A stretch of 35,605 nt of DNA, from the NCBI GenBank assembly GCA_904063045.1, contig CAJFCJ010000103.1, forward strand, positions 73,374 to 108,978. The letters run 5' to 3'. The translations under genes and the position numbers were made by a program. Below are positions 11,545 to 22,089 of the stretch, piece by piece; position 1 is the stretch's first letter; the number at the start of each line of letters is the position of its first letter. The stretch comes from Dimorphilus gyrociliatus (lineage: Eukaryota > Annelida > Polychaeta > Dinophilidae). The notes beneath the pieces are model-generated. The model had not been told where the DNA came from. It was given only the letters and a program-made list of their open reading frames with translations, and searched no databases.

Positions 11545-12372
11545 AAATTAAAATATTGAATACTTGTTTGAAAAGTTTCATTGATGTTTAATAGATTGAA
11601 GAATATTGTCAATAAACTTGGAAAATATTTGTAATATAAAGAAAAATTCATACTGCTGTCAACTCTTGAAATGAAAGACACATTTTCATGTGTAATTTTT
11701 GCATACTGCAGTTAAAAATTGATTTCTACTTGTGTATTCTAGTAACTGAATAAGTAAAATTAAATATGAAATGATTAATTCATTTTTTGAGACATTTCAT
11801 TGTCATTTCAATAATAAAACATAAAAGTTTACCCTGATGCTAATAATTCAAAGATGCCTATTGATTTCCTTTTACAATATGGAATAAAGAATAAATTTTG
11901 AATCAATCTTTTAATAAAAAGTAATATTTATGTAACATTCATTTAACCAAAGTAGGAAGGCCTATCTTTCTGCCAATTGTTTAAAATTTCTTTCAACATT
12001 CTTTTGTTTAATTATAAACAAAAAAAATTTGTACACCTAGAAGTAGTGACATGTTTATATTTGGGAATTAGAATGATGAAACTTTAGATAGGCTTTTATT
12101 TTATAGAACTAAGAAATGATAGAATTTTTGAATAACTTTGAACTTTCTCTATTAAATTTGTATTATTTAAAACTAAATTCTTTTAATACAAGCTTAGTAT
12201 TTAGTGGACGAGCTCGAGGTTATATTTGTGTGAGTACTTTGGCAAATTCGTAAATGATTGGATATGATGATTACTGATGTGAAGAAGAAATTCCTATAAA
12301 TTATATTACAACAAAGCACAAAATTTTAATTTTAAATTTTGTGATATTTTCCTGCCAACTTAACCTATTATG
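11545..12372. other. Intergenic, promoter side of the lectin-like gene
   Basis: No coding exon or recognised repeat is seen in this AT-rich stretch. The promoter of the minus-strand gene should lie just above 11544, but no clear TATA element could be singled out. Confidence 0.35.
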
Positions 12373-12380
12373 GTTTCATC

Positions 12381-12591
12381 TGGGGCCGACAGAAAACGTC
12401 CCCAAATGAGATTTTTGAAAGCAACATTTCGGATTGAAAAATTGTTAGGAGGAGTAAAGTAGCTTTTGATTTATAGTTAGGGGGGGGGTTCCATCTAAGG
12501 GTTAGGAGAAATCAAAAAGGTTAAGGAGAGACAAGGGGTAGGTTAGGGTTAGGGTTAAACCATGAATTTGGGGACGTTTTCTGTCAAATCC
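12381..12591 (+). mobile_element. MITE copy A (GACAGAAAACGTCC family)
   Basis: The termini contain inverted repeats matching over 20 bases, GACAGAAAACGTCCCCAAAT. An 8-bp direct repeat GTTTCATC flanks it (12373-12380 and 12592-12599). The interior has TTAGGG-like blocks (GGGTTAGGAG, GGTTAGGGTTAGGGTTAAAC) and a run of nine G. It has no open frame, so it is non-autonomous. Confidence 0.88.
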
Positions 12592-12862
12592 GTTTCATCC
12601 CACTCCCTATAATTTTTTAGCTGGGACTCTTTAGTTATTGAATCTATTAATATAGTCTATTATTAATTAATCTATAAATATAGTGTGTTTTACTTGTCTG
12701 AATAGGAATAAAATATAAGATATAAATATATCTCTCTTTGGAGAGATAATTTGGAATGTTGGCTTATTAATGTCAAAAATGTTCGTTACCCAAAAACTCT
12801 AGAAAATTTCATTTCCGGAAATTAATTAATCAGTAATGGCAATGTGAATGTTATTACCACTA

Positions 12863-12922
12863 ACTCCTAATTTGGTTCTATTTGGACCAGTACTTACCTA
12901 CAACCCCAGCAGGAAAGTACAA
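12863..12922 (+). repeat. Fragment of the 7970-8029 LTR-like sequence
   Basis: Sixty bases including GGTTCTATTTGGACCAGTAC and ACAACCCCAGC match the block at 7970 with three differences. The similarity ends sharply just afterwards. Confidence 0.75.
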
Positions 12923-13600
12923 CTTAAAATGTATAAAAGGTATTTATTGCTGATAAATTAATGGAATTAGTTATTCTAAAATATATTTTTCATATTAGAT
13001 ATGTTTCACTTTTATAGTCGAAGTAGTTATTTTTAGTAGCTTCTTTTTTTTTAGTTTTTTTATCTTGTTTCACTTTCGTTAAATAAATGTCTTCAAATTA
13101 TTCTCATCCTTTACCGTAATCAATATTTTTTTATTTATAATTATTACTATTTATGTAAAACTAGGTCTTTGGTCGTTTTCAATCAAAGCTCTGGCCGTTT
13201 TCTAACATATTCTAAAAATAATTAAGATTAAAAACATATTTGTATGGATATTTATGGCTGCTTTTGAATCATATAATATAATTTCAAAAAATACTTGTTT
13301 TCAAAAGTTAAAAAAAGATAAACTTTGAAAAGCCAAAAAAAATAAATGTTTTACTAAATTATATAGAATACTCTTTGACAATATAATTCTATTCACAAAA
13401 AAAAGTTATTCCTCAAAATTAGAGTAAAATGAGTTTCTGAAAAAAAATTTATTCCCCTATACGGATATTTTTGGTTTTGATTCATCCAAAGAATTTAGCC
13501 ACCATGATGAGTTTAATCTATGTTTTTTACTCTCATTCTGTGATTCAACATTATATCATGTAAAAAAGACAGTTTCCAAGAAAGACACTCAAAAGATTCA
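12923..13600. other. Intergenic, no gene recognised
   Basis: Very AT-rich sequence with homopolymer runs. No coding or repeat signal was found. Confidence 0.35.
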
Positions 13601-13627
13601 AGTAACTTAATATAATCTTTTAAAGTT

Positions 13628-13819
13628 TCACTTTTTTATAATCATTAATAAATTGCATACTGTCCAGTTTGTATTGACTTTTGGAATGCCAGTAAACTTA
13701 GAAATGGAGTTTGTTTCATTTTCAGAATCAAATGACAAAATTAGAAAATTGTTACATGTTATGCAACTCTCCAAAGCAATAAAAACATGACCATATTTAA
13801 AACTTTTCTTTGTCTTCAA
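13628..13819 (-). pseudogene. Possible Helitron/PIF1 helicase C-terminal relic
   Basis: The 63-residue frame contains FKYGHVFIALESC followed by NNFLIL. This resembles helicase motif VI of PIF1/Helitron proteins (HGQLYVALSR and a following hydrophobic strand), with the SR pair lost. Related nucleotide text recurs at about 18920-19010. The match is short and degenerate. Confidence 0.3.
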
Positions 13820-14082
13820 ATGTTACTTTTATTTTTTATGAACATTGAAATTTGTGAACTATCGACCCTTAAACTTATTTCAAAAGTTATGAAAAAATGC
13901 TATTATCATCAATAATAATTCATTTACCTTTCTTTTATTTTGGATAGATTCCCAACATAATATTTCACTGAGAATTCTGTAAAATCAATATCAAAAAAAA
14001 ATTGAGAAAATGATGATACTTTGGAATATAATTAGCAAAATATTTTGCCTAATTTTCATTAATTTTTTCTTTATTTGGCCTC

Positions 14083-14608
14083 GTTGCATAATTATTGGTG
14101 CACACACTTCATTTCCAGTTTGGCATTTGAAAAAACGTTGCAAACTAAAAATTTTTTTGACTTATTTAATTCTCCAAGTTAAGTTTATCTATTATTGTCA
14201 ATTTTAATTATATTAGTTCATTTGTATTGTATTTTTTTAACTATGATGTGGTGTAAAGAGATAAGGGAACTTGTACTAAGGAAATATCAGGAAATTGGAA
14301 AAATAAGAACAACAGCAACGGTTCTGGGGATGGCACCAACATCAGTTAGCAACATTCTACAATATAATCCACCAGAACAGGAGAATAGGGGCCGCCGAAA
14401 GAGACTTACAGAGAGACATAGGCAGGATGAAGAGAATAATAAAGAAACCAAAAAGAAATAAGAAAAGGGTTATAGCACAAAAACTTTTGAAAGAATTAGA
14501 AGTTGACATAAGCTTAGCAACAGTTCAAAGGGAGCTGAAAAGACAAAAATTCCAGTATACACGAGTGAGACAAACACCTGACCTTACATCCAACAATTGC
14601 GAAAGAAG
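14083..14608 (+). pseudogene. Tc1-like transposase, broken copy 1
   Basis: From an ATG at 14243 the frame encodes a Tc1-type DNA-binding region: a helix-turn-helix (KEIRELVLRKYQEIG ... MAPTSVSNIL), then RGRRKRLTERHRQD. At about 14427 reading must shift by one base to continue (MKRIIKKPKRN ... VIAQKLLKELEVD ... SLATVQRELKRQ). Both halves belong to the bipartite helix-turn-helix part of Tc1 transposases. The catalytic DDE part is absent because MITE copy B replaces it. DNA from 14083 matches the second copy from about 35168 nearly base for base. The left terminal repeat seen at 35098 is missing here. Confidence 0.82.
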
Positions 14609-14816
14609 AAAAACCTAAAAGAAAAATCCACAAAAGAGAAATTTTAAGACTAGATTTTGGATTGGGAAATGGTTAGGCAGAAGAAAACAGCAACTGATTT
14701 GTACTTAGGAGGGTCTCCTCTAAGGGTTAGGGGTAATGCAAAAGGTTAGGTACAGCTAAGGGCTGGGTTAGGGTTTGGGTAAAAGCACCAATTTGTGGAC
14801 GTTTTCTGTCCCATCC
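14609..14816 (+). mobile_element. MITE copy B
   Basis: The right end GGACGTTTTCTGTCCCATCC and the internal TTAGGG-like blocks are clear. The left end is eroded (GAAAAATCCACAAAAGAG where other copies have AAAACGTCCACAAATGAG). No 8-bp duplication is found, so the left junction with the Tc1-like copy may result from rearrangement. Confidence 0.75.
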
Positions 14817-15017
14817 GTAAATTGAATACCATTCAAAATAGCCCTTATAAAAAACAGTCTGTTGTACATAGCATTTCTTTATTATTGTATTGCTCATTGT
14901 AAAAGTAATATAAATTTGATATAACCCTAAGCCCCTCACTGACACTTTAATAGTTGAAATACTACTTTGGGCAAAAAAAGAACCTATTTTAAAAATTTAC
15001 AATATTGAGTTCTGTTT

Positions 15018-15030
15018 TTATAAAAACTAG
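15018..15030 (+). promoter_or_regulatory. Possible TATA element of the peptide gene
   Basis: TTTTTATAAAAAC lies about 115 bases upstream of the ATG at 15146. In such AT-rich DNA this could be chance. Confidence 0.25.
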
Positions 15031-15145
15031 TTTTAAACCAGTTCTGACCTTGGTCTAGCATTTTAAAACCGAGGTAACAGAAAAGAAAATTTCATTTCAG
15101 TCGTGACTTTTTCTTTTGAGGAAAATTGTTTTGTTTTCTGAAAAG

Positions 15146-15475
15146 ATGGATAAAAAATTATTGATTGTTTGTTTGGTTGTTTGCCTTTCGCTTCAGGCTT
15201 TTTCGCTGTCCAACCCCAGTTTGAAATCAATTTTGAAACAAATGGAAAAGAGAGAGGAAATGGCAAACATGCTTGAAAATGAGATGTACTTAAAAGCACT
15301 GATTGCAAAAGAGTTGATGGAAAAAGTAAGTTATTTGAGTTGCTAACAAAAATGTATAACTATGCTGTTGTGTTTACAGCGTGGCGCTTGTCAAGATAAC
15401 TGTGAAGGCAAAGAGGGAATACAATTCGTAATATGCATGAACACTTGCAACAGGGAGATTAATTCACCTGGCTAA
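15146..15475 (+). CDS. Secreted four-cysteine prepropeptide (two exons)
   Basis: Exons 15146-15325 and 15380-15475 join in phase 0 across a 54-bp intron (GTAAGT...TTACAG), giving 91 residues. Residues 1-21 form a strong signal peptide. Residues about 22-59 are a helical, charged propeptide without cysteines. The splice junction falls between the Lys and Arg of a KR cleavage site at residues 60-61. The 30 residues after it contain C-x3-C-x10-C-x3-C, the spacing of a disulfide-linked helical hairpin. The last residue is glycine after proline, as expected for C-terminal amidation. AATAAA is at 15526-15531. It is most likely a neuropeptide-, defence- or venom-like secreted peptide. I do not recognise the family, and activity cannot be told. 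Similar hairpin folds occur in several unrelated peptide groups. Confidence 0.8.
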
Positions 15476-15746
15476 AGTGAGATTACCTACAGAAGCACTT
15501 AATATTTTGCATGAGAGCTTTTGAGAATAAATTTGCACTTAGCATAAAAAGTAACAAATGAGTTTTTTAATAAAGTTCTCATAAGAAGAGTGCAACTTCT
15601 CTTGCCAAATGTAGACATATAGTTGTCAGATATATCCTAGTAGTTATTAATTGCACTAGTATTGAATTTCCAATATGTACTAGCTCAACAGAACTGAATG
15701 AAAGTTTTCACAATGAAAATTTACAGATTAAGTAATATATTTCGAA

Positions 15747-15954
15747 AGGATGTGGTAGAAAACGGCCATAAATCTATGGTTTTACCCTAACCCTAACCCA
15801 GCCCTTGTTTTTGCCTAACCTTTTTGAATACCCCTAACCCTTAGATGGGACCCTCCTAAGAACATATCAACAGTTATCTTATTCCTCCTAACCATTTCCC
15901 AGGCTGAAATCTAACTTTCAAATATTTCATTTATGGCCGTTTTCGACCGGTCCC
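15747..15954 (-). mobile_element. MITE copy C
   Basis: The ends are GGTAGAAAACGGCCATAAAT and its near-complement ending GGCCGTTTTCGACC. This is a variant of the family with GGCC where others have GTCC. It is flanked by a perfect 8-bp direct repeat ATTTCGAA (15739-15746, 15955-15962). Internal CCCTAACCCTAACCC-type text shows it lies in opposite orientation to copies A, B, D and E. Its length of 208 bp equals copy D. Confidence 0.88.
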
Positions 15955-15962
15955 ATTTCGAA

Positions 15963-16400
15963 AGTATCAATAGTATTAGGTAGGCCATTTTAAAATTTAC
16001 AATATTTACTCAAATTCAAATAGAATATTACAGTCATTTCTGTTCCCTTCTATAGAAAGTTTAGTGAATTTGTTATTTGTCAATATATTTCTGGTTTTAA
16101 TATTTTGAATACGCCCATTGGATTTCAGTGATGCCAAGTGCTCCACAATATTTGAAAGCTATATCCAAACTATTAATATTACTAACCCTGAATAATTACA
16201 TTTGAAAAAATAATATTCTACATTTCAATAATAGAGCAAGTGAATAATGCCTTTTGACAAGTTCATTGAAGAAATGTAATACAATTAATGGAGTATAACA
16301 GATATAGCAGACAGATTTATACATGATAAATTGCTGAGCAATTCTCCAAAAGCTCACTGCCACATAAATTTCCTTCTGAATGTTGACATAAATTCTTTTC
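15963..16400. other. Intergenic, no gene recognised
   Basis: AT-rich sequence between MITE copy C and the MULE relic. No coding or repeat signal is seen. Confidence 0.35.
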
Positions 16401-16419
16401 TGTATCTAACAAATCTTTT

Positions 16420-16752
16420 TTTCTGAAAGTAGCTTTTGATAAACTCCAATTAAATCACATTCTCTCTTCAAATCATCCGCAGTGCAATAAAATGAAGAAC
16501 TTGTAAGTTTTATTTGAATTTGCTATGGAAGCCTTCCAAGTGATTATTTGTTGGAATATACACATTTAATAATGGTACTTGTTTCAATGCATCATTTTTT
16601 TTAAAAAATCCATGTATAGAAAATATAAAAGGACTATGATCATGTTTGAAAGTGCCATCAAGAAACCATGTTTTAGTTGAGGTAAGTTCAATTTGCTTAT
16701 TTCTTGCAAATATTGTAATATGAAAGCCATTTTCATTAATATCTTTTCTCAA
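16420..16752 (-). pseudogene. MULE transposase relic with internal deletion
   Basis: The 80-residue frame has KTWFLDGTFK and FSIHGFF, the hallmark start of the MULE transposase catalytic region (the D of DGTF is the first catalytic acid). It then passes directly from QVPLLNVYIP to TNNHLEGFHSKF, a motif normally about 150 residues further on. The middle of the domain, including the second acid and the C-x2-H motif, has thus been removed in frame. After a stop near 16510, a C-terminal tail is still readable (LIGVYQKLLSEKK), matching the other MULE copy (LIEVYKKLLSEKK near 26500). Confidence 0.75.
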
Positions 16753-17035
16753 AAATCTGTCAGTTAAAAAAGTATGATTTAGGAAAAAATCAATACTATC
16801 TGATTCTCTTCAATGATTGTTTCCTTGTGATAATTCATAACTTGTAAACAGGATGTTATTTTTGGTAAATGTTCAGCATCTGTGTGATTTATCTATACCT
16901 CTTCTTCAATTCTTCTTCCACTTAACATTAGATTTTCTTTACTTCTCTTTTTAAGTCACTTCTTATTAACAACTTCTTCTGATTTTCTTGATTTCTCAAA
17001 TGTATATATATATCTTCAATATCACTTATTTCCAA

Positions 17036-17243
17036 AGAGGTCGATAAAAAACGTCCACAAATGAGAAATTTCAAGACAAAAATTTGGATTGAGAAACGGT
17101 TAGGCAGAAGAAAACAACAACTGTTTTATACTTATGAGGGTCTCCTCTAAGGGTTAGGGGTAATGGAAAAGGTTAGGTACAGCTAAGGGCTGGGTTAGGG
17201 TTAAGGTAAAAGCACTGATTTGTGGACGTTTTATTTCACATCC
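17036..17243 (+). mobile_element. MITE copy D
   Basis: The left end is GAGGTCGATAAAAAACGTCC and the right end GGACGTTTTATTTCACATCC. A perfect 8-bp duplication ATTTCCAA lies at 17028-17035 and 17244-17251. The interior resembles copies B and E closely (GGTTAGGTACAGCTAAGGGC, then GGGTTAGGGTTAAGG). Confidence 0.9.
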
Positions 17244-17251
17244 ATTTCCAA

Positions 17252-18214
17252 ATTACGATCACTACCACCACTTGAATTAGTCATTTTAATGCTGAATTTC
17301 TTAATTTTCCAGCCAAATCACCATTTTCTATGCCTTGATCATCTTAAGAAAGTGCCTTCTCTTTTTACAATCCAGACAAACTGACACTTTAAATTCTGAT
17401 TGAAATAGCTGAATATTAATAAATGTTTATTAACTTAACCCTAACCTACACTTTGATTGAGAGAAAATACCTGCACAATTATAAAAAAATCTCCAGCGTG
17501 ATAACATATGATTCATGATGTTTCAAGTTGAATCTAAAATTGGTTAATTTTTTCTCTAGAATCTACCTGTGAATATTTCAATCACAGCTTGTAACCAATT
17601 AAATCCTGCAATTCTTCTGTTAATTTAACTGTATTGCAATTTGCCATTGATATGATAAACCATAGTAGACTGACAATTTTCATTCTAGAATTTATCACAT
17701 AAAATGATCTCAAATCAGTTGATATCTTTTATTTATACTGAAAATGAATAAGTAAAAATATGCAAAGCCCCACTAAGTGTGAGCGATAATCTCCATAATA
17801 AAGAAATTGATCGATGAGAAAACATATGGAGATATAAATAGAACATATAAAGAAAGTAATTGTAAGTTTGAAAGTTTATTGACTATTAGTTTATCATTGA
17901 CTACTTATGAATATTTAGGTTTGGTGAGACAGGTTTAAGAAATAACTTGAATAAAATATAAATGATAAACTGAAAGATGAGTTAGTTTCCCTTAATCTTT
18001 TTTGTCCTACTTTTTCACTTTTTCTGTCATTGGCGTATTCAATATTAAGTAAATGCTTATTTCAAATACTATTGACAAAGGTAGGTGGTGGTATTTATTG
18101 GCTTACTTAATATAATAAGCTGCCCTAACTGCCATTCTTTTATTCATAAATTTCTCTCAAGAAATCATTTTTTTTTTGAATTGTCATTGAAATCTCTTAT
18201 TTTGAAGGGAAAAA
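17252..18214. other. Intergenic upstream of the small membrane-protein gene
   Basis: AT-rich sequence. A short TTAACCCTAACC telomere-like word occurs near 17437, but no MITE ends surround it. No gene is recognised. Confidence 0.35.
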
Positions 18215-18630
18215 ATGAATATAGCAGAAACTGATAAAGTAAGAGAAAAGTATTTAAATTTTTCTTCTTTGGAGACTTTAACCGAAAATCTATTATTATA
18301 CATAATCTGTATTATGTGTTGATTTTTCTTTTTTAGGCATCAATTTCAGTTGTGTTTGATCACATACATGAACCTGCTTCATGTCAAACACTCCTGAAAT
18401 CTAATACAACTAGTTCTTCTATTGAAATGGCTAATACTGCTGCTGCTACTGCAGGACAGACTACAAAAGTTGAAACCGAGAACAATCCTCTGCGAAGATC
18501 TTTGCTAAAATGTCACTTAAATGGTAAAGTATATTATGGTCTAACCGCAATGATTCTTGGACTTGTAATTATGATTGTTATTATTTATACAAGTCATTAT
18601 CACAAGAATAGGATGCTAAAAAGCTTATGA
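18215..18630 (+). CDS. Small single-pass membrane protein (two exons)
   Basis: A 24-base first exon (18215-18238, eight codons) joins exon 2 (18337-18630) in phase 0 over a 98-bp intron with GTAAGA donor and TTTTTTAG acceptor. The 105-residue product has a polar, serine/threonine- and alanine-rich N-terminal part (about residues 1-70) and one membrane segment near residues 77-95 (LTAMILGLVIMIVIIY). A short basic tail follows (HYHKNRMLKSL). There is no signal peptide, so it would be tail-anchored or type II. No family is recognised. The very short first exon is a weak point: coding could begin at an internal ATG of exon 2. Confidence 0.6.
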
Positions 18631-18809
18631 TGCAGATTGCCTTTGATAGGCTGAATAAATTGTTTATATTACTGGACATATGATTGATCTTTTAATTATT
18701 TTCTAATAGTATCATCTAATTATGGTAGTTGAGAGACATTGGGTAAACATTGGGTAGATAATAACTATAGGAATTTTTGTGAACTTTATCCGAAATTCCT
18801 ATTTTAAAT

Positions 18810-18890
18810 CTCCATGAACTGACAGAAAACGTCCATTAAATAACAGAAACATCCATGAATTAACTAAAACAATCAATAATTTAAAAGATA
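18810..18890. repeat. Isolated MITE end in a short degenerate tandem
   Basis: GACAGAAAACGTCC at 18821-18834 is identical to the MITE terminus. It is followed by two weaker echoes (AACAGAAACATCC, AACTAAAACAATC) at about 20-base spacing. No partner end is found within 300 bases. Confidence 0.55.
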
Positions 18891-18899
18891 ACATTTAAA

Positions 18900-19170
18900 A
18901 ATTGATAGAAATTGTTGAACCTCAAAATTCAACTGTTATTTAGAAAAAGAAATCATTAAAACATGATCATATTTAGAAGTTTTTTTGTCTTATAATGTTA
19001 CATTTGTGAACTTTGTTTCATAGTATTTGTAGTTCATCACCACAAAATTCATCTTTTCCAATCATTTACCAATTCACAAAAGTACTGACACAAATAGACC
19101 CTTTCAAGTTTTTTTCACAAATAGTCCTAATAAACATAATTCCCATAGATATTCATCAACATATTGTCGG
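18900..19170. repeat. Helitron-like relic plus repeat R copy
   Basis: Sequence from about 18930 to 19012 resembles 13770-13855 (CATGATCATATTTAGAAG and a GTTACATTTGTGAAC-like part). From 19013 it continues as repeat R (TCTTTTCCAATCATTTACCA, CACAAATAGTCCTAATAAA). The juxtaposition suggests both pieces belong to one mobile element. Confidence 0.5.
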
Positions 19171-19199
19171 TATTTGCTGCTCTAAAAACTCAGCAGAAA

Positions 19200-19290
19200 A
19201 CTTAATGCCAGATGCTGATAAGACAGACTTGTGTTGTAGTTACACATGTTCAACATGTGCCCTTAATTTTAAGATTAGGGTTAGGGTTAA
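19200..19290 (+). repeat. Inverted partner of the 26998-27070 repeat
   Basis: CCAGATGCTGATAAGACAGACTTGTG is related to the reverse complement of 26998-27070 (CCAGATGCTGATGAGGCAGGCCTGT). Both contain a CAACATGTG/GACATGTG box followed by CTTAATTTT/CCTAATCTT. The stretch ends in AGATTAGGGTTAGGGTTAAA. Confidence 0.55.
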
Positions 19291-19319
19291 ATTATATTTT
19301 TCTACTTTTTAATATTTCC

Positions 19320-20690
19320 CAAACCTGAACAAGTTTTTAAACAGAAATATTGCTGGTTAATTTATTTACAGTCGGAATTTACAATGTATAACTGATTGAG
19401 TACTAATACATTTTCTCATAATCTCAAAATTCAAACAACTGTATAAATTTTAGAAAGTGACTAATGAACCCGTATCTAATGAGAGAATGGTATTTAAAGA
19501 GAATTTTATGAGAAGAAATACTCAAACCTCCAGAGGAATTAAGAGAGCAATTATTCAAAGCATGGTGAAGATGATTTGCCTCCTAATGCTTATCCTCTTT
19601 GTTTCTTTTTGAAAATAAAAAAAATATGCATTTCAATAAAACATTTTGGTTAAAGTTTGGAATGGAACCAGTACTGTTATAACTTGTAAATGTATCCATT
19701 GGCCAATCAGAGCAGTATAGATTTATAATGGTAATGTTTGCTTCTATCCTCCAATCATCACTTTGCAGTTATTGAACTGTTTAGTTCATGTTTTTCTTCA
19801 GCAATAGGATCAACTTTCTCATTGGCAATAATCAATCAAAAATCTTTATGAATTTGGGAATTATTGATTGGTATTTTGAGCATGCTTTGTGAAAGACAGA
19901 CTTATTTATTTTTCGTCCATTCATTCCATGAATGTTTTATGCCAATTCATTGACATTTTGTATCAAAATTTTGGCATGTTCTGGACTCAGAATATTTTCC
20001 TTGCTACAAGTCAATTTAAAAACATTTTAAATCATAGACAGTAAAACACAGTTAGGAGATCCCTTCTTGTTTTCTTGTGTGTCATCATCCGCTCTTTCTG
20101 AGGCAATGTTCTTTATCAGATTCTGTAGGAACATGTCAGAGTGAGAAGATAGCATATCATTAATCAAAAAAGAATCTGGTTAATTTACCCAAATGTATCT
20201 TATAAATGTCCTTTCCAAATTATTCAGTTGAATTCTCTAGTAAGTTTTAAAGTGATAAGTTTTAAAAAACCTATTCAATATGTAGTCAAAACAATACATC
20301 TCTCTTTTCCAATCACCATCCCACTCGCATCTCCTTCATATAACTGATACGGTTATTGCTACTCAAATTGAATGATAGCTGTCAGATTTATTTCAGAGAA
20401 AGAATAATTATTCTTTCTGGTTTAAATATCGTTTTTACCCTCCAAAAGAAATTTAGCATAAGTTTTTGCAATGATAGTGACAGCAAAACAAAAATAAATA
20501 TATTGTTTCAACAAGAGTGCTCTTAAGTGTCACCATCTATCGGAATAAATTGTAAAATGTTTTATATAGCTTATTTATTCTTGGCTATTCTTTTCAACTT
20601 TAATTTACACTCACATTATTTAATGAATCTCTTATCAAATCATATGCCGTATGATAATATCACTATCTTAAAATCAGTTTCTTAGATATA
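19320..20690. other. Intergenic, mostly unrecognised, with repeat fragments
   Basis: Around 19676-19800 text recurs near 30483 and 31430 (CCAATCATCACTTTGCAGTT) and, inverted, near 31020 (TTGTAAATGYATNNATTGGCCAA). A degenerate coding-like stretch near 19530-19610 is broken by stops in every frame. Nothing else is recognised. The missing end of the GPCR gene was searched for below 20693 and not found. Confidence 0.4.
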
Positions 20691-20692
20691 CC

Positions 20693-21292
20693 TCAGGAAA
20701 GTAAATTCAATTTTGATACCCAAAGCATCTTCTCTTCCCAGATTGGTGAGTGATGGATTGTTTTTGGTATTACAGTACTAAATGACCAAAGATACAGATA
20801 TGAAAAAGGAACAACATTTGTAGTATCACAGTAAAGAGTTGTATTTTGTTCCTTAATAATTTCATAGTTATTCCAAATGAAAACTGGAAGTGAGGCATTG
20901 ACAAGGCTAATAAACCATATGAGGAAAAGAAGGATGAATGCTGTCTGCAATGTCCATATTTTGTGAAAAGTTAATGGTATAACAACAGCCAAAAAATTTT
21001 CAAACATTATTAATATCAATGTAAAGGATGATATGGCAATAATAATAAAAACAGTTTGATTCAAAATGAGACAGCTGTAAAAATTCATATCTGTTTTATT
21101 AACAAGATAAAAGAAAAGTAGACTAATTGAAAAAAGAACATCAGTAATAGTCAGTGCTGTCACACCAATATTATGTAATTTCCATAAATTTTTATTAACC
21201 AAACGAATTAAGATTAAATTACAATTTAGACAAAGTCCAACAAGTTGATTGGAACAGGCAATAAATAATATAAGGGTTTTAATGTTATCCAT
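20693..21292 (-). pseudogene. Truncated rhodopsin-like GPCR (TM1-TM5)
   Basis: The 199-residue frame has five hydrophobic segments in the right spacing for a family A receptor. TM1 carries an N in LVGLCLNCNLILI. TM2 has LTITDVLFSISLLF with the conserved Asp. TM3 is preceded by FYSC with the disulfide cysteine and followed by FENFLAVVIPLTFHK in place of DRY. TM4 has IWFISLVNASLP with the conserved Trp. Loop 2 has a glycosylation site and its cysteine (NTTLYC). TM5 starts at FSYLYLW and the frame then loses hydrophobicity and stops. TM6, TM7 and NPxxY are missing. A donor-like GTAATA at the end of TM5 leaves the possibility of a distant next exon. The ligand is unknown. Confidence 0.6.
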
Positions 21293-22010
21293 CTATCTTC
21301 TAACAGGAGCAGTCCAGCAGTAAATATTAAAATAAGACTTCATCAAGTGTCATTTATACCATAAAAACATTAAATCAATGATTAAATGTAATATTCTACA
21401 AATTTATAAGCCTTTTACTAACCTTTTATCCCTATATATATTATTTATACATTGCCACCAGAAATTACTTTATAATTTACAATGTTTACATAATTTATAA
21501 TAAAAAACAAATTCAGTTTGTGAATTGGAGATTCGTTCTTTTTCTATGTCAATGACACTTTCACTTTAGTAGGTTAACTTAATTTTAATTACGAATTGCA
21601 GTTTAGAGGAGCTATTTTTTTTTTAATTCCTAGGTATTAATTTTTTAGTTGGCTTTAGACTAGAATCAAAATGGCTGCCATCTTAGGGAGAAGGGAGAAA
21701 GTAGGTTAAAATTTAGGTTAATATTTTGGATAATTGAACAGCTAGGAAAATTTTCATTTTAGTCTTTTTTAGTTGACGCAGGGCTGAACTGAATGTTAGG
21801 AATAATAAATTGGAAACAAGCTTGATAACTGGTGAGTTTGGGTTAGGGTTTAACACCAAAAAGTGGATCATTTTAACCCACTCCCCATCTAGTTTCTTAA
21901 CAGAACCTCTGAAGGGGATAGAGTTCAAAATTTCAATTGAATTAAAGTTTTTCATATTGTGCTACTGAATGTTAAGTCAAAAGAAAAAAATATAAAAGAA
22001 ATATTTCCTC
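21293..22010. other. Intergenic with a degenerate telomere-motif repeat
   Basis: No gene is seen. Between about 21660 and 21900 the sequence contains GGGTTAGGGTTTAACACC and AACCCACTCCCC, reminiscent of the right part of MITE copy A and its flank. The diagnostic GACAGAAAACGTCC ends are absent. Confidence 0.4.
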
Positions 22011-22011
22011 T

Positions 22012-22085
22012 CTGTGGGGATTGAAGCCAGGATATTCACATTATTAGCATGATGATAATACAATTAGCTACTAAACAGATGACCA
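22012..22085 (-). pseudogene. tRNA-Ile(AAU)-derived pseudogene or SINE head
   Basis: Read on the minus strand, an A-box-like TTAGTAGCTAATTG is followed by an anticodon-arm-like ATGCTAATAATGTG. This parallels the GTGCTAATAAC arm of tRNA-Ile(AAU). A B-box and T-arm-like GGCTTCAATCCCCA comes next. The acceptor and D stems do not pair, so it is not a working tRNA. No clear tail or second copy was seen in the window. Confidence 0.5.
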
Positions 22086-22089
22086 AGTT

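Noticed and set aside
17030-17243. Interstitial telomere or chromosome-end fusion from TTAGGG-like text
   Set aside because: The TTAGGG-like words here and in the other copies lie inside bounded MITEs with target duplications, so no fusion is needed to explain them.
19561-19610. Signal-peptide-like ATG frame
   Set aside because: It stops after 16 residues with no donor, and neighbouring frames are also broken.
21713-21955. 80-residue minus-strand open frame
   Set aside because: It overlaps telomere-motif repeat text and has no recognisable protein features.
22012-22085. Functional tRNA-Ile gene
   Set aside because: The acceptor and D arms do not pair; only box-like and anticodon-arm-like parts remain.
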